64,000 bases of DNA from Tubulanus polymorphus (taxonomy: Eukaryota; Nemertea; Palaeonemertea; Tubulaniformes; Tubulanidae). Shown piece by piece: positions 28,101-43,100 of this stretch (the first letter of the stretch is position 1; every line of letters starts with the position of its first letter). The DNA lies in NCBI RefSeq assembly GCF_964204645.1, contig NC_134031.1, positions 4,509,001 to 4,573,000 of the forward strand, given 5' to 3'. Below the pieces are notes generated by a model. That model was given only the letters and a program-made list of their open reading frames with translations, did no database searches and was not told the DNA's origin. Made by a program: the position numbers and the translations under genes.

Positions 28101-31100
28101 CTGTTATTCTAGCAAATCATCGCTTCTTAGAACTTAACTCTTGTTTTGCTAGGACGAAAATCAACAACTTCAGAAACAGTTGAAGGAAACGGAAGTTCGC
28201 AATCGTAGAGCTTTAGATGAATCGATTCGACCGAATGAAATCGGCAATAAGATTCAGAACTTGATCGACAATCTCGAAGAGGGAAAGGTCAGTGATTACG
28301 ACCCTTGATTCGTTAAAACTGACAGTACTGATTTAGGAATCCACAGTAATTGGGATATGAAAGTCATGCGGACACCTGTAAAACTGTAAAACTTCTTGAA
28401 AACTCCTTACAATATATCCAGGAACGACCAATCTGTAAAATGAATTGAATTTCCATGAAATTTTCTCAAAAAATACTCTAATTTTTACAGATACGTTCGA
28501 TGTATTATCATACTTAGGCATGTTTTTGGGAACAAAATTTTATGAATGAAAATTTTCATCATTCTAGAAACCAGATTTTGACGAAGATCAGGATGAGGTC
28601 GACCAGTCAATGTCGTATCTGCAGGATTACATTCAAGCTCAGTTAGAACATAGTCGTAAAGAGGTGCAGGATGCCAAGAGTGAACTTTCAAAGGTACTTA
28701 TAATGGCTCAAAAGCTTCCAAGCGGAATTGGAGAAATAGGAATTAAAGAGTGGATGTTGTTGGATGAGAGGGACTAATCCTTGGACAAATGGGATTCGGA
28801 AAATTGGGACTTGCAGGATCAGGACTGATCTTTGTAACAAATGGGACTTTGAAAAGTTGGAAGATGATTTTGGTCAAGTTATGGTTTAATTCAATTGAGT
28901 GTTTGGCTTTATTTGTACATAGCTGTGGATTCAAAGGAAAAATACTAGGTGTCGCCCCATCACGACCTGTTCGTCCCTACTGCCGCATAGGGAGGTTTTA
29001 CTGTATTTGATTATTTTACTGATCGCGGCTATTATATTCTGTGTACATAGAGTGAAGCTGAAATAGAGAAACTGAAGGCGCTGAAAAATACGGCGAATGC
29101 GTTACAAGCGAAACCTACAGAGAAACCTCGTCAAAACGCTTATACTTCGACTACATTGCAACAGGCTCAGGTACGAAATACTATCATCTGAATCATTCGG
29201 TAGCGGGGCAGATATAGTGCTATGAGATTTATTGAAGATGGGTTTGTGTTTTAGTCGTGTTAATTTCACGATCATGACTAGATACAAACTCATCTTTGAT
29301 ACGTCGTCGTTTTCATCGAGAGGAAAGATTAATCATAGAGAGGGTAGCAGAAACACTTCCAAAAATTGCTGACTGCTAGTGCTTGTACAGGATGGCTCTC
29401 ACCTGGAAAACCTTGAAACAATCACGGAAAACTCAAGGAAATTGACAAATTTTACCAAAAACCTGGTAAACTCAGCGAATTCTGATAATGTTATTGTCCA
29501 CGTGCTTCTTTATCAGTACATGATTCAATGAGAAATGAATGAATTCTTACATTTTAAACCTAGAAATTTCTCTGATTCACTTGTGGAAATTCTATGGCCA
29601 CCCTGTCTTAAAGAGTAGCAGAAAATGAATGCGATTTAAACAGTGGCTATACGTTTTACAGATATCGCCGAAGTCAACCGATACGATCATGACTCCCGCT
29701 GGAAATGAGCTGAGACGTATGCAAAATGAAATAAACATCATTAAAGATACCCTTCAAAGCTTCATGGCGTCGACTCCTAAAAATTCCATTCGGGTTAGTG
29801 CGATAAAGAATGAAGTAATGAGCAAAACCCACAGTTGATGGTCTAAAAATCTATTCTCACAGTTAGGAGTTTCGACTGAACTCAATCATAAGAGAAACCG
29901 AAATGTTTTTCTTGTTCGTTTTCATTTCTTTGATAATGAAGTTTAGTCAGCACTTCGGAGCTGTCAGAATAGATTTTTAAATCATCAACTGTAGGTTTTG
30001 CTCATCAATTCGGAAATACTGAGATTAATGTCTGTCTCTACCAGTCAAGAAATGAACAAATCATTTAATTTATAAGAATGCTGTTTCGATTTGTTTCAGG
30101 GTATTTCGGGCAAGTTGTACAGCGATTCAGATTGTCGAGATACGGATCCCGATACACCGGTCAGGAGCGGAGGAGTTTTCGGTAACAAGAATCGTAAACC
30201 TCGTAATTCAAAAGTCAGTCCGTTGAAGGTATGTGTTCTAAGGTGGTGCCCGAGCCGAGACACCTTTCATAGAACGGCCAAAAGTAGATACAATGATTCT
30301 CCATATGCTGGAATTTTAATGGGGCTGCATAATGACATTGTGGCTGCTGAATTAGCAAGGTTTTCGCTGCCCCAAAATATACAGAAAATTTCAGCTTTAT
30401 CTTGGGGTAACTTTTTATTTTTCTCATTAGCTTTATATATATATAAAAGCAATTATCAGCATTGATAGAATATTGACATCCACTCTGGTAGGGGCAGAAG
30501 ATATTTTGTAATGGGTGGCTGATTCTCAAGAGTGGTGGATGTTCCTCTAACACCTGTAGTGGAGAACACTGAGAGATACCATATTATCGATCGATTTTCC
30601 TTCTAGTTATCGTTTCCCAATGAGAGCGAGACGGATCCTGATTCAGAGAGGAATCGTCGCGAGTTGTACGAATCGCTCAGCGAGGATGAACGCGCGCTGT
30701 TTAAAGATGTTCAGTCGCAACTACAAGTACTGCAGGAACAAATGAAAGATGCCGACATAATCGCTAATCAAAAGGTAAAGAAAAAGATTTCATTCATCTT
30801 GCTCTGTGTGTTGTCATTGTTTTTAGATTCTCGGAAAAAGTGCAATGCTTCAGTTACATAGTCAGGGTGGCCGCTTACCTGGAAATCAGGGAAAGGTCAG
30901 GAATAGGTGTTTTTGTATAAAAGCTTAAAATCAGGGAAATTTGTAGATTACTAGATCATGTGTAAGATCAAACAGTTTGCGTCTATGTCCTACGTATTTG
31001 ACTGTGTTGATTGATTAGATTCTTAGTTGATCAACTCGGGAAAACAACGTGCATATCAGGGGATAGTCAGGGAAAAAGCTAGTCACAGTGGCCGCCCTGA

Positions 31101-34100
31101 TAATTCATGAAAACACCGTTTCAAGAAAACGTGAGGTAAATGAGTTGGGTAGGGGATTGAGTGAATGCTTTATTTCTTTTTACCTACATTTGTCTACTAA
31201 TATGAGGAAAAAGTTTCCCACATTAAAATTGAGAAACATGTTCGCTTGACCTAAATTGCATTCGGCAAGCTTGATTCTAGTCTACGTGTATACCCATATA
31301 CCCGATATCGACGTATATGCAATGGAGAGGGATATTGAGTATTCGCTTTCGTTTCAGCTCATTGACGCTCAGAATCATCTGATGATGATGGAAGAGGAAT
31401 TGCAGAAGCGAGAAGAACGAATGGAAGAGGAGAAAGAAGCTCGTAAGATGGTACGTCATTTTCATTGAAATATAACTGTACACACTCCAATTACAGGGTT
31501 TGTACACCTCCTCCTGGAATTCCTGGTTTTCCTGGAATTTGAGCGAAATCAGTTCCAGGACATGGAATTCCTGGAATCTCGGTTTTAAACAGCTTTTCCT
31601 GGAAAACTGGAATTTCAGGGATCTTGCACATCTGAAAATTATCTAGTTTTTTTTTGTGGTCAGTCTAATTTTCAAAGTGTGCAGGTATGATTTCTGACAT
31701 GTCTATACAAATGTAACCGTAAAGAGCACTTCGCTGAAATCTTCATAAGCAATTAGTGGTCATCATTATTCCCAGTTGGTAAATTATAGACTAGAGCCCT
31801 AACAGGGATTTTATTATGTGAGATGGGTTGGTAAAATTTTGAAGTGAGCAAGTTCACCAAAAGCAGGCAAATAGATACCTATGTCACTGCTGCATCCTAG
31901 ATGTAAGATTGGAAAGTTTTTAGATTATCAATTACTGGTATGCTATGAGCTCCGTTAAGCATGGAACATATCTTGAGGTAAAAGCGTCTGTCTTGTGTTT
32001 GATGATAACAGATGGAAGAAGCGAAGATGATACAAGCGGCGCAGGAGATCGAACAAGCTCAAAACGAGATCGAGTATCTGCAGGGTCTTCTACAAGACAA
32101 AGAACAGCAGATCGGTGAAGAGATACAACGCAACGAGGAGACGAATCAAACTGTCGGTACGTTGAATATGATCACCGTGCTGATCTAACGTCCGGTCCAC
32201 AATCAAACAGGGTGGCCACTTAGCTGGAAATCAGGAAAAAGGCAGGGAATTTTGTTTTAAAAAAAGCCAAAATTCAGGGATTTATCAGGGAAATTTTGTT
32301 GAGATTGCTAGATCATGCGTAAAATCAAACATGTCTTTCGTAATTGACTGCGTTAATTGATTGGATAAAACAACTTACAGGTCAGGGAAAAAGTAAGTCA
32401 TATTAAAGTGGCCATCCTGAATTAGCTAACGACTGTATGTACAAAAACCATGTCTTTTTCCTCATTATTTCAACAGCCATTCAGAATGAAGAATTGGATT
32501 ATGTTCAACAGTTATTGGAAGGCCAAAAAGGTGAAATCGACCGACTTCATGACCTGCTGGAGAAAATGTCCGCTGACAAGAAAGGTACAGTTATGAAATC
32601 TATACATCTTTTAGTCTAGAGAAATATACGAATGTTGCATTTTCACCGAGATAAAATCCTTTTATATTATTTTTTTAGCCGGAAAGGAGCATCAGAAAGA
32701 TTTGGAACGAGTGAAGAAGGAAGTCGCTCAAATTCGTCAAGCTTTAACGCAGAGTCCTCAGATTCAGGGAATGGTACCGGGATACGCCGGTTTACCTCCG
32801 GTTACATCGGTTCCCGCGATGTTTATGCCCGCGTCCGGCGGTGTCGTTGCTCCCGGATATTCCCCTCCGCAGGCTTATCCATCCACCCCGCCACCGGTTC
32901 AACAGACCATGATGCCAAATGAACAGGCTTTAATTCAGGTATTTCCTCAATTCTCGCTCGAGTCTTTGATTTCTTCACCTTCTTTTCTTGCAAGAGTTTT
33001 AACTTTATCCACCTTCTCTTCGATTCGTAGACTGGGCAGCACCCGATGCAACAGGCTACAGCAGTCGGACGCGTGTACACCGCTCCCTATCAGGGCAGTC
33101 CGTCCGGTTGGCAGACACATCCTGTAATGCCACATCAGCCACCCCCTCCACCACCACCGCAACCAAATACTGGTAAGCATTTGCCGATAACAGCTTCATA
33201 TCCAACAAATTATTCTAAGCTTATTTATAATTTAACAAATATATCTTTACATAATAAACAAGAAGTAGAATCTAATTTAGACACCCACAATATGGTAACT
33301 ACAGTTTTGAAAACACTCGTACAGTAGTAGTTTGCACTCTCAAGTTGGATCATAACAATTTTGTTTCTTTTTGAGCGTGTGATATTTGGGATTAGTTTAC
33401 AGGGTCAGAATGAATATTTCAACAAATACCCAAGTTAAACGGTTATTCAGTTGGCTCCCGCTCTTAGCAGAGTCTACTGTACTTTCCTTGGTCAAAACAT
33501 CTCTATATAGAAATTCTGTAGTTACAGTGGGTTTTAAGTATCATATTACTAGACGCTTAAACGTCTATAGTAGTGGAATTATGATATCTTTAGTGTAGAT
33601 GCTTTATTAATATATGATTAACCAGTGCTAACCATTAACTGTGTGTGAGGCTATTGAACTTCTGCTGTGATATACCATAGGTACATATCAAGGTGGTGGA
33701 ATAAGTGGTTATCATCCACCCTCTCCGATCATGGGCCAGTCCGTCTATCCGTCGTATATCCATACCCCCGGTGTGTATACGGCCCCACCTTGTATACTAT
33801 CGCAAACAGAAAGTACTCCAGGTAATTGACCAGTCTCAATGAAGAGAGAGCACTATTTCATCAATATTCATGGGTCAATATCCAATATCTATTGCAGGGT
33901 TCATAAGCAGTCCTTGAAGTTCCTTTAAAGTTTTGAAATGGTAATGCATCTATATTCAAGGCCTTGAATATCATGGAATGGGCTATAAAATCTTTACATC
34001 ATTGTCATGGTCATTGGATACCTGGCTTAAGCATGATGATTATATATAAGTCCTGAAATCGGAGTAAAAAAGTCATTAAATGAGATTGGTCATGGACTCT

Positions 34101-37100
34101 ATGAACCCTGACAACGATAAACTAGTGTGTTCAATGGTTTCAATTTTTATTACTTTCACTGATCAGGAAATGAATTTTTCGACATTCTTTTCCAGCTGCA
34201 CCGGGACCGAGAACTGTTCAGATCGACGATGATAACATGATAACCGAAGACGAGACGTTATTCTGCAACGTACCTGAACACCACGAACTCGTAAGTTAGA
34301 TTGTTGTTGCTGTTTTTGTGAGCGCTGAACTCTCCGTGTTTCTACTTAGAAGATTTCTCGTGTTCGTTGTGTAGGAGGATTATATCGTCGTGTTGAAAGA
34401 AAAGCTGAAAGAAGCTCGCAAGAAACTCCGTCAGAATCAACAATTGTTCGCCGAATCTGAAGATAAAGGTCATAAAGCTATTCAGAACTTAATGGACCGA
34501 CTCGAGGTATGTTATTCAGACTAACACGCTGAAAACATTCAATATACTACCATCCTGCAGTGGATAGCTTATTCTCTATTTTTTTCTGGAACACTCAATA
34601 TTTCGGTAGGCTTTAGATTATTCCAATACAGGGGATGATTAACCTGTTGTCTATATCAGTGAAATTTTTCGTAGAATATACCTTGATCAATCACAATTTT
34701 CGTTTTCACACCCTGGGCCCGGTTTCATAGACTGAGTATCAAAGTTACCCCTAGGGGTTCCCAGGTATGATTTTGCTTCCATATCTATGAAACGTGGTGT
34801 TTGCTTAACACACTGTTCTACGCCTATAACATGTGTCTGTATATTGATCTCGGGCTATAAAACACAAACCCTTATTGTGAGTTACCTTTCTATTGAGTAT
34901 ACCGCATTTATTTAGTGGTCAGAGGGTCTTGTATTTTAGCTTTGGTATTCATAAGTGCTTTCTATTTTTCTATCTTCCAGACGAAACGAGAAGAAATGGA
35001 AGCGCTCGACCTGGCTATCGAACGTCAGAAACAGAGTTTACGAGCGATGAAAGACTCCGAACGCAAAGTCGAACTGGAGAAAGACGAAGCCGTGAAAGTT
35101 CTCAACGAACTCAAGAAAGAAAACGAGAAACGAATTCGACGCAAGTGAGTTTTAGATTTAGAATAATATTGTTGTTTCGGAATCGAACGAGACTGATTTT
35201 TTAATGTTTCGATATTTTCTGAACGTAGAGATTTCCTGGATGGTAAGGGCAATCTGGAAATGGAGGCCGACGATTACCAGTACGATTACGATCCAGCCAG
35301 TTTACAGAGTCGACACACGTATCTCGTCGACGAGATATCGTGTCTGGAAGAGACGCTAGCGCGGCGTCGCGCCGAGCTCAGGGAGGCCGATCGTCTGCTA
35401 TTGGAATGTGAATCCGATCTACAAGACGCCAGACAGCAGGTGAGAATAGAGACGTCTGCTTGGTTCTATCTCGATCGAGTTTCTTTTTGTCTTCTGACAG
35501 GGTAGCCACTGACCTCGAATACTTGGAGAACTCGGGGGAATCAGAAAAATCTAGAAAAAAATCAGGGAATTTGTAAATTGGCGGAAAGTGGCTGCCCTGT
35601 CTGATCGGATGAGTAATGAATTGATACCTATCTCTTGCGTCTCGTGAATTCAGGAGAAGACCGCCGATGGTCCTTCCACAACGCAGAATACCGATGCTAA
35701 AGACGATATCGATAAGGACATTAGCGTCGATATTGTAGCTATGGTATATTATCGTTGGCTAGAATGTATTAACACATTCATTAGTATTGGTTCTACACTC
35801 CAACTGATATGAGATGAATAACTTTTTGAAACTGAGATGGGCTTTGGCCAAAGTTCAATCATGCCATTGGCCACTTGTCTCATCTATCCAAGGTCCATTG
35901 CCTAAAATCCAGTTCTTTGGTCAAAAGTTTTTGGCCTTTCCTTCACATCGGCAGAAAGAAACATTAAATTTAGTAATGATGCCTTCTGTGAGTGGCTCTC
36001 GATTAGTTAAGAGTTGGAATATCTTGACAATTATAAGGGAATTAATTAAAACGGAAATCTTTCTGGCAAATCCAAATAGAATCTTATAGCATTAAACATT
36101 AATACTGAAGCCTACTGCATGCGTTTGGGGGTACGTAGTCAGTTGGAGTGATCATGGTTGAGTGGCTTTTTTAATTACGTCTATTTACTTTTCGATTCAT
36201 CATTCATCCTGATTCGCATTTAATAAGATTGTCGAACGATCATAAAAAACCATCATCAAAACATCTGCTAATCACTATATCATAGTTATTATATACTGTG
36301 ATCTCTGTCTGATTCATACACTTTATTCACTTTAATACTTCACAAATTTATGCTCAATTCGAATATAAATACGTAGAGCTTATAATCGTGTGAGTGGTGT
36401 TCGCGCTTGTCATAATTTTGCTGACAAATATGATAATAATGAGTGATTAATTGCCGTTGTTAATTGATGGTGTATTTTATGATAATTCACTGTTGATTTC
36501 GATATGCCGCAGCTGTTGACTCTGCTCTGAAATCATTTATTTTGTTTGGAAAGTTTTTCTGGTCGTTTAGATGAAATTCAAACCAGAGAAAGTCAAATTA
36601 TATCAAACAGATGAAAAATTAAACCCCTGAACTGAGTCTGCTGTGAATTATTTTATAGCAATAGTTCACCAAATTTCTTTTTAGTGAGTCCTATAGGATC
36701 CAACCTTTTTATGATATTAAAGAAAAAATCCTGAGCATTTTGATGTAACTCTAATCATTTTCGATTTAGAAATCTTCGGAGTAATGTTTCATGAAAAAGT
36801 TTCAGCTTAACTCAAATTTTTTTATTTAATTGCTATTGGTTACTTCATGTTTTCAATGCCGGCAAGAGTTCGAACTTAACCGTCTTAAACCTGTCTGTGA
36901 AAAGTCTCTATTTTGACGTTATTTCGTTCGTTCAGGCGCGAGATACGGTGAAGAAATTCGACTTGGCGCGATCCGGCTACGACCAGACGAAACGAGAACT
37001 GGAGGAACTGGAACGACGCGCGCACAGCGCCGGAATAAATCTAGTCAGATCGAACGAAGAACTGAAAGAACTTCAAACAGATATCAAAGAGCTGCAGTCG

Positions 37101-40100
37101 ATACGCGACGATTTAGACGCAACCGTGCATGATATTAATCAGGTTAGCACTGGTTGTAAATAGCAGTGTTTTCAATAAGAGCCAGGTCCCAGGTCCGTCC
37201 GTCGTTTCTAAAGGACCCGCCTGTTTTTTCAAACCAGCTTTCGTTTCAGGGACTGTGACATATTATGGGACCCTACTGTTTTTCAAAGGGACCTGGCTTG
37301 TTAATTTCTTATTGAAAACACTGAATAGTTAGAGAATATCGGAAACCCACAATCTCAATTTAAACAACTGTTAACTGTGAAGATGGCTGAAAGGATTCCA
37401 CTGGAATCGTAAGGAAAAAAACAATGATAGTTGTTTAAATTGATATTGTGGTTTTCTCTTAATGATAGGTTGGTAATGGTTGAATTTTTTTATCGGTCTT
37501 GCATTACTGGAGCCAGTTCCTCAGCTGTGTGTCGATGATATTTCAAAATGCTAACTTTTGATTGATGATTGAAAATTAATTTCGACTCATAATAACTACT
37601 AGACTCTACTGGATTCAGGACCCGATTCTAATCTATTAGATTCATTGTTTAATCATTTTACTTGTGAAATCTTTATTCATTGACTAATTCATTTACGCAA
37701 TCGTATATAAAAAATAAATGCTTGTAGAGCATAAAAGTCATTTGGCTTCTGATTGGATATGATGAATTACTACCTTCTCTTTAACACTGCTAGGGCCTGG
37801 CTCTTTGATATGTTAATCTACTTGAATTCAATTTGGAATTTAAAAGAATGAATTTGTTCAATTTGGTGTTGAATTTATGCAATCTTTTTCATCATTTTAA
37901 GGTTATTTCGACAAAAGACGACGAATTCAAAATATTAGACTCGAAAGTGAAAGACTCGGCGAAGAGGTAATTACAGCTATAGTATAGGGAAATTCGATAA
38001 TAAGGCTAAAAGTCTGGGAAATCTATTGAGGTTGTAAGATCGCGCGTAAAATCAAACAATTTCGATCTATGTCTATGTAATCACTGATTGCCGTTTGTGT
38101 TTGCTCTTTATGTTATGCGTCTGCTTTTCAGATTAACGCGAATGCAACAGGAATACGAAGAAACCGAAGCTAAAGAACGCGAGAAATCGGATCTGATTAA
38201 ATCGAGCGATTTGCTGATATCGGAAAAACGGGCCGAACTCGACCGATTACGAATGACGGTAAGTTTATTTCAACTGACGTAGGTTTATTAATTCGATTGG
38301 CTTCGAATGAAAGTAATGAATAAATCCTTAAGCGAAGTAGCAACGCAAAACCACTGAAATGAGTGATTAATTCTCAATAACTGTAGGTTCTGGGAGAACC
38401 CTTAAATTTATATTTAAAACTAGTCTATGGTGTATGAAAACTGCTTCTGAAGTTTGTACATTAACCAGACCACTGAACCGGGTCTTGCTCAACTGTATAA
38501 ATATCTTTTCTTGATAATCTTTGCTTAGATTGAATCGGAAAGGGCCGAAATGGAACAAGTCGACAAAGAGATGGGTCGATTGAAAACCGAACTGCAGATT
38601 ATTCGAGATACCTTCGAAGAGAAACAAGCCGATCTGCGTTCGCTCGACCGAGAAGTCGAGAAAGAAATCGCCAACAGACAGCGCGACATCAAGGTAAAAT
38701 ATCGTTATTCTTATTTATTGCGATTCGTGATCAATGAGCGGTTGCGTTGAAATAATGCTCGCTATCGTTTCATCCAGGAAACCCGCGCGCTGATCGAAGA
38801 TTTGAACAGCCAAAAGCGCCACCTATCGACGGCTATGCAGACGGAGCGCGATGAATTGAGTTTGGTGAAAACGGAGATCGAACGAGAGGAGCAGACGTTG
38901 CACATGTTGACGTCTGCCATCGGTAAACACAAAGCTGAATTGAAACACGTGCTGGAGATGTTCCAACTCGAACAAACCGAATTAAACCAGATCTCCGAAC
39001 AGCATAAACAAAAAATGGTGGCCCTGGAAAAAGTCCAGATTACTTTACAAGAGGTTAGTAGTTGAGTCAAACAGATCAGTTTAAAGGGGATAGTTTGTTG
39101 TTTACCTAGGGCCCCTCAAATCCCTCAAAAAATCCCTAAAATTCCAAAATTCAATTTTGAGGGTATAAAAACCCTCAAATTCTGAGTGTTAGCCCTTGGC
39201 CCTTCAAATTCTGAAAATTTGCCTAAGGAAAATCACATACTTCTAAAGAATGATGCCTGAAAGATTCTTTCTACATCATGTCAGTGAGTGAATACATACA
39301 TTGCGTCTTTGTTTAAATCATTTACACATGGATTGGCAGTTAAGAATCTGCGTCTGACGTTTCTATTTTCAGGAAAAGGCGGAATTGGACGCGATTCAAG
39401 ACGATCGTAAAAAGAAACAAACGGAACTGGATCGACTGCGAGTGATCACGGAAGGAGAACGACGCAGCGTCGATCAGCTCGAGGCGGAAAAACGATCGCT
39501 CGAAACAAATATATCCGTCCTCAGCAAAGAGAAGGAAATGCTCGACGAAAATTGTAAAAACCTGGAGACGAAAATCAACACTATGAAAAGGTAAAGAAAA
39601 ATCTGACAAAAATTCTCTCAATATTTTAACTAATATTCGCAAGGTCTAAAGGACATAGTTGATTCTGTTATTCGATTTTAATCAGGGATCAAATGCAACT
39701 TGAAGACGCTATCCACAACGCGAAAAGCCGTTTGAATAAACTGGAGACGGAGTTGACTCATTTACAAACCGATGTCGAAGGTATTAAAACGGAAAGAGTT
39801 TCGCTACAGGAAGATGTCAGTTCATTAACTCAACATGTTAATGGTAAGTTACGTAGTTAAAAATGTGCCACCAAATGCTTTGTTGTATTGTAGCTAGATG
39901 TCGTTTTTGGCTGTTAAGATATTCAAATTCCTTGAATTGTCATGCCATCAGGTATTTGGTGTATTACATGTACAAGCCACAGCCGGAGTCTGCAAGTGGT
40001 ACAATTTTTTTCTCTTTAATCTGTACATAGGAATCATAGGTTTTAGAAAATTTGTCTGGACTTCCCACTGCAGTGATTACCATCAGCTGACTCACTGACT

Positions 40101-43100
40101 GCTACAGTGACACTTCAGATATTTCTTTAACAGATTATTTCCTACTGGTATTTTCATCATTTTGACATCGCCAGGGTGTCCGCCTACGTGGAAATCAGGG
40201 AAAAGTCAAGGAATTTTCTTTTCTTTAAAAAAATTAATTTTTCAAGGAATTTTTCAAAAAAGCTCTATAAATCAGGGAAATTTGTTGAGATTGAGAGCGT
40301 GTAATCAAACAGTTTTCATCTATGTTGTATTGATCGGATTTGATTGGATTCTAAGCAGATCAAGTCGGGGAAAAACAATGTCTGCCTGTCAGGGAAAAGT
40401 CTGGGGTAAAGCATGTCAAAGAAAAGTACCGACCCTGATTATCGTTTTCGATTTTCACAGACGGAAAAGTAGAACTTCGAAGTCTACGAGAAAGCATAAA
40501 AGTCGCCGAGGATCACATCACGCAGTTAGAACAGGAGATGAAGTCGAAATCGCGAGAAAAAGAAACGCTGATGTCGGAAGTGTATCGACTCGATCAGGAG
40601 ATTTCGCAACGCAAACTGATCGTCGAAGATTGGTCGCGACAAGAGAAAATGCATCACGACGAAGTCGACCAATCGAAAAGAGAACTCGAAACGCTGTCTC
40701 GGGATTGTGGAGAGGCTCGCAAGGTATTTTGACAACTGTAGAAATCTATCTATCTTTCGTATTTTTGTAGTCTGTTTAGTATAGCTGATAGATAGATGTA
40801 TATATTATAGTTATTTCATTTTCGTCTATAGCACAAGTACTTTTATGAAAGCTTTATATATCTTTAACTCCTGTGCTAGATTAGCATCCCAACCCATATT
40901 CGATATTTCACAATAAGTTTTATTGCCCTGATGTAAGGATTTTTTAGCTTAGTGTATTTCAATAATTACTGATTTTCTGATTACGGGGGTAGTGAAGAAA
41001 TCAAACCTGGCTGGACAAACAATAGCAACCAGACAAAAATGCCGCAGACAATCGCCCTTGTTATCCCTCGCTCAAACATGAGCTCCTGACCTAGAAAACC
41101 TGGAAAACTTAGGGAATCAGAAAAATCGAGAAAAAAAATCAGGGAGACTTCGGGGAATTTGACAAATTGTACCAAAAAACCTGGAAAACTCAGAGAATTT
41201 GGATAATGCTTTTGACCACGTGTTTCTTTATCAGTACATGATTCAGTGAAAAATGAATGAATTGTAACATTTCAAACCTATAAATTTCTTCGATTTGCCC
41301 AGGAAATTTTGTGTAATCACATGTAAAAACTCAAGGGATGTGACATTGTAAACGGCCAGAAACTGGCCACCCCGCCTTAGGAAATTAACCCTAACAGATG
41401 CTAGTTTCACTGAGTAGTTGAAAGAAAACCGCATATTCCTGACTCCCTACCATATACATATAGCCTATACGTAGATAGATGCTTTGTAACTGGTGCTGTT
41501 TAGTTTTCTATATATTTATAAATCATCTGATCTCTAACTTTTAACCGTAGCTTATCGTTATATACTTCCTTGCAGTCTTTACAAAAAGTTAGTCAACAAT
41601 TAGAAAACGAAGAGAAAAAACTCGATCGGGTAAGAGTACTATATCTCCGCTTGCACGGCTGTCACCTACGTAGATAATCTAACCACCATCATTTACTTCA
41701 CTTTTACGCATGATGAAAATGGATTTAAAATCATGATATACTGATGCGTTGAAGTTTCAATTTTGTAGTTGGTCAATACAGCCACGATGGAGTTGGACAA
41801 CATCAAAAAGGACCTGGTTATCAGGCAAGACGAGCTAGCCGATGCGTCGGTAAAAGTCAAAGAACTTCGGGTAAGGGGCGCGTTACGCGATGATATAAAC
41901 ACAGTTTTACGTCGTCAAATCCGTTTCATTTGACACGACCTTCTGTTTTCCCTCTTCTGTAGCACGAAGCAGAGCAACGACAGCACACTAGAGAACGGAT
42001 AAAAGAACTGGATAAGATTGTGAAAGAACAAGGTATTGATTGACCTAACGTTGTTGCTCAGTCGTTACTTTGACCCATTATTACAAAAAACATCAAACTC
42101 ATTGAAAATGAACTGATTTTAACTCCTAACTCACAACTGTAGAACTGGGTTGTTCGATTTGAGTAAAAATCGGTTTATCTTTGAGATATTTTATCGTCTA
42201 GTCAAATTTCAACTGGGTCCGAAAGTCTCTGGTAGTTCATTATTTCCGAATGCTGAAATCTAAATTTTGTACCTTTCCTTTCAGAGAAAGAACTGGGTAC
42301 GAGCAATATGGAGAAACAGCAGTTAGCACAAGCTCTCAATCATTCGTACAAAGAGCTACAAGCGTTGAGAGAAGAATACAATAAGGTCAGTTGATGATCA
42401 GTGTCGTGGCCATTGAAGCCTCAAATCAGCGATGAAAATCCTGGATGCCAAAAGGTTTACGTTCTCTCTATTCATTGATATTTACAGGAGAAAGACGTCA
42501 TGCAAGGTCAAATCGATCACTTAGAAGAGGAAGTCGAAGACCTCCGAAATCAACTGCAAGATACGCTGAAAGAATTGAAGCATTTACGCAAGAAGTCCAG
42601 CGCGGAAATCGCCGATTTAGAGCAGATCGCTCAGGATCATTGCGCGCGCGCGAACAGACTCAGCGACGAGTTAAACGCTGTTAGACAGGAATTTCTCGGA
42701 CTCAAACAACAGGTGAGAACTGTTGATTCGCGTGTACTTGCTTTAGATGAGGTGTGTAAAAGGGTTCAGCTTTGGAATTTAGTGAATTTCGGATTTTGTA
42801 GATGCTGACACAAGCAGAATTGCAAGTAAGAGACAAACGCCTCGAGGAATCAGTAAAAGACATCAAATCAGATATTCAGTTGGTAAGCCACTTTCAGGGT
42901 GAATGAGAACAAAATGTAAATAGGTTTTTCAGCTAAGTGCTGGTGACTTTCTTTCATTGGAGCAAATATTTAGTTGCATAGTATATTTATTTTTCATAAT
43001 TCATACATACAATATAATATGTCGGTACAGTTGTGATTACAATACATGGTTATAAAGCCTATTTAAAAAATGGATAGATATATCAGAAAATTAATTCTGA

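Larger units (their letters stand above)
21988..32584 (+). other. CNTRL: CNTRL segment 2: first coiled coil (coding exons 5-22)
   Basis: Exons 21988-22181, 22431-22562, 22644-23031, 23527-23693, 23771-23908, 24122-24275, 24509-24729, 25343-25519, 26808-26942, 28153-28287, 28568-28693, 29051-29170, 29662-29793, 30100-30228, 30607-30774, 31358-31450, 32012-32156 and 32477-32584. The reading is heptad-rich with few prolines. A G/E-rich non-coiled patch around 22644-22870 includes FGESPYLGRGRYKEN, which aligns with vertebrate centriolin. Introns are about 80-1300 bp; the largest are 25520-26807 and 26943-28152. Confidence 0.9.
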
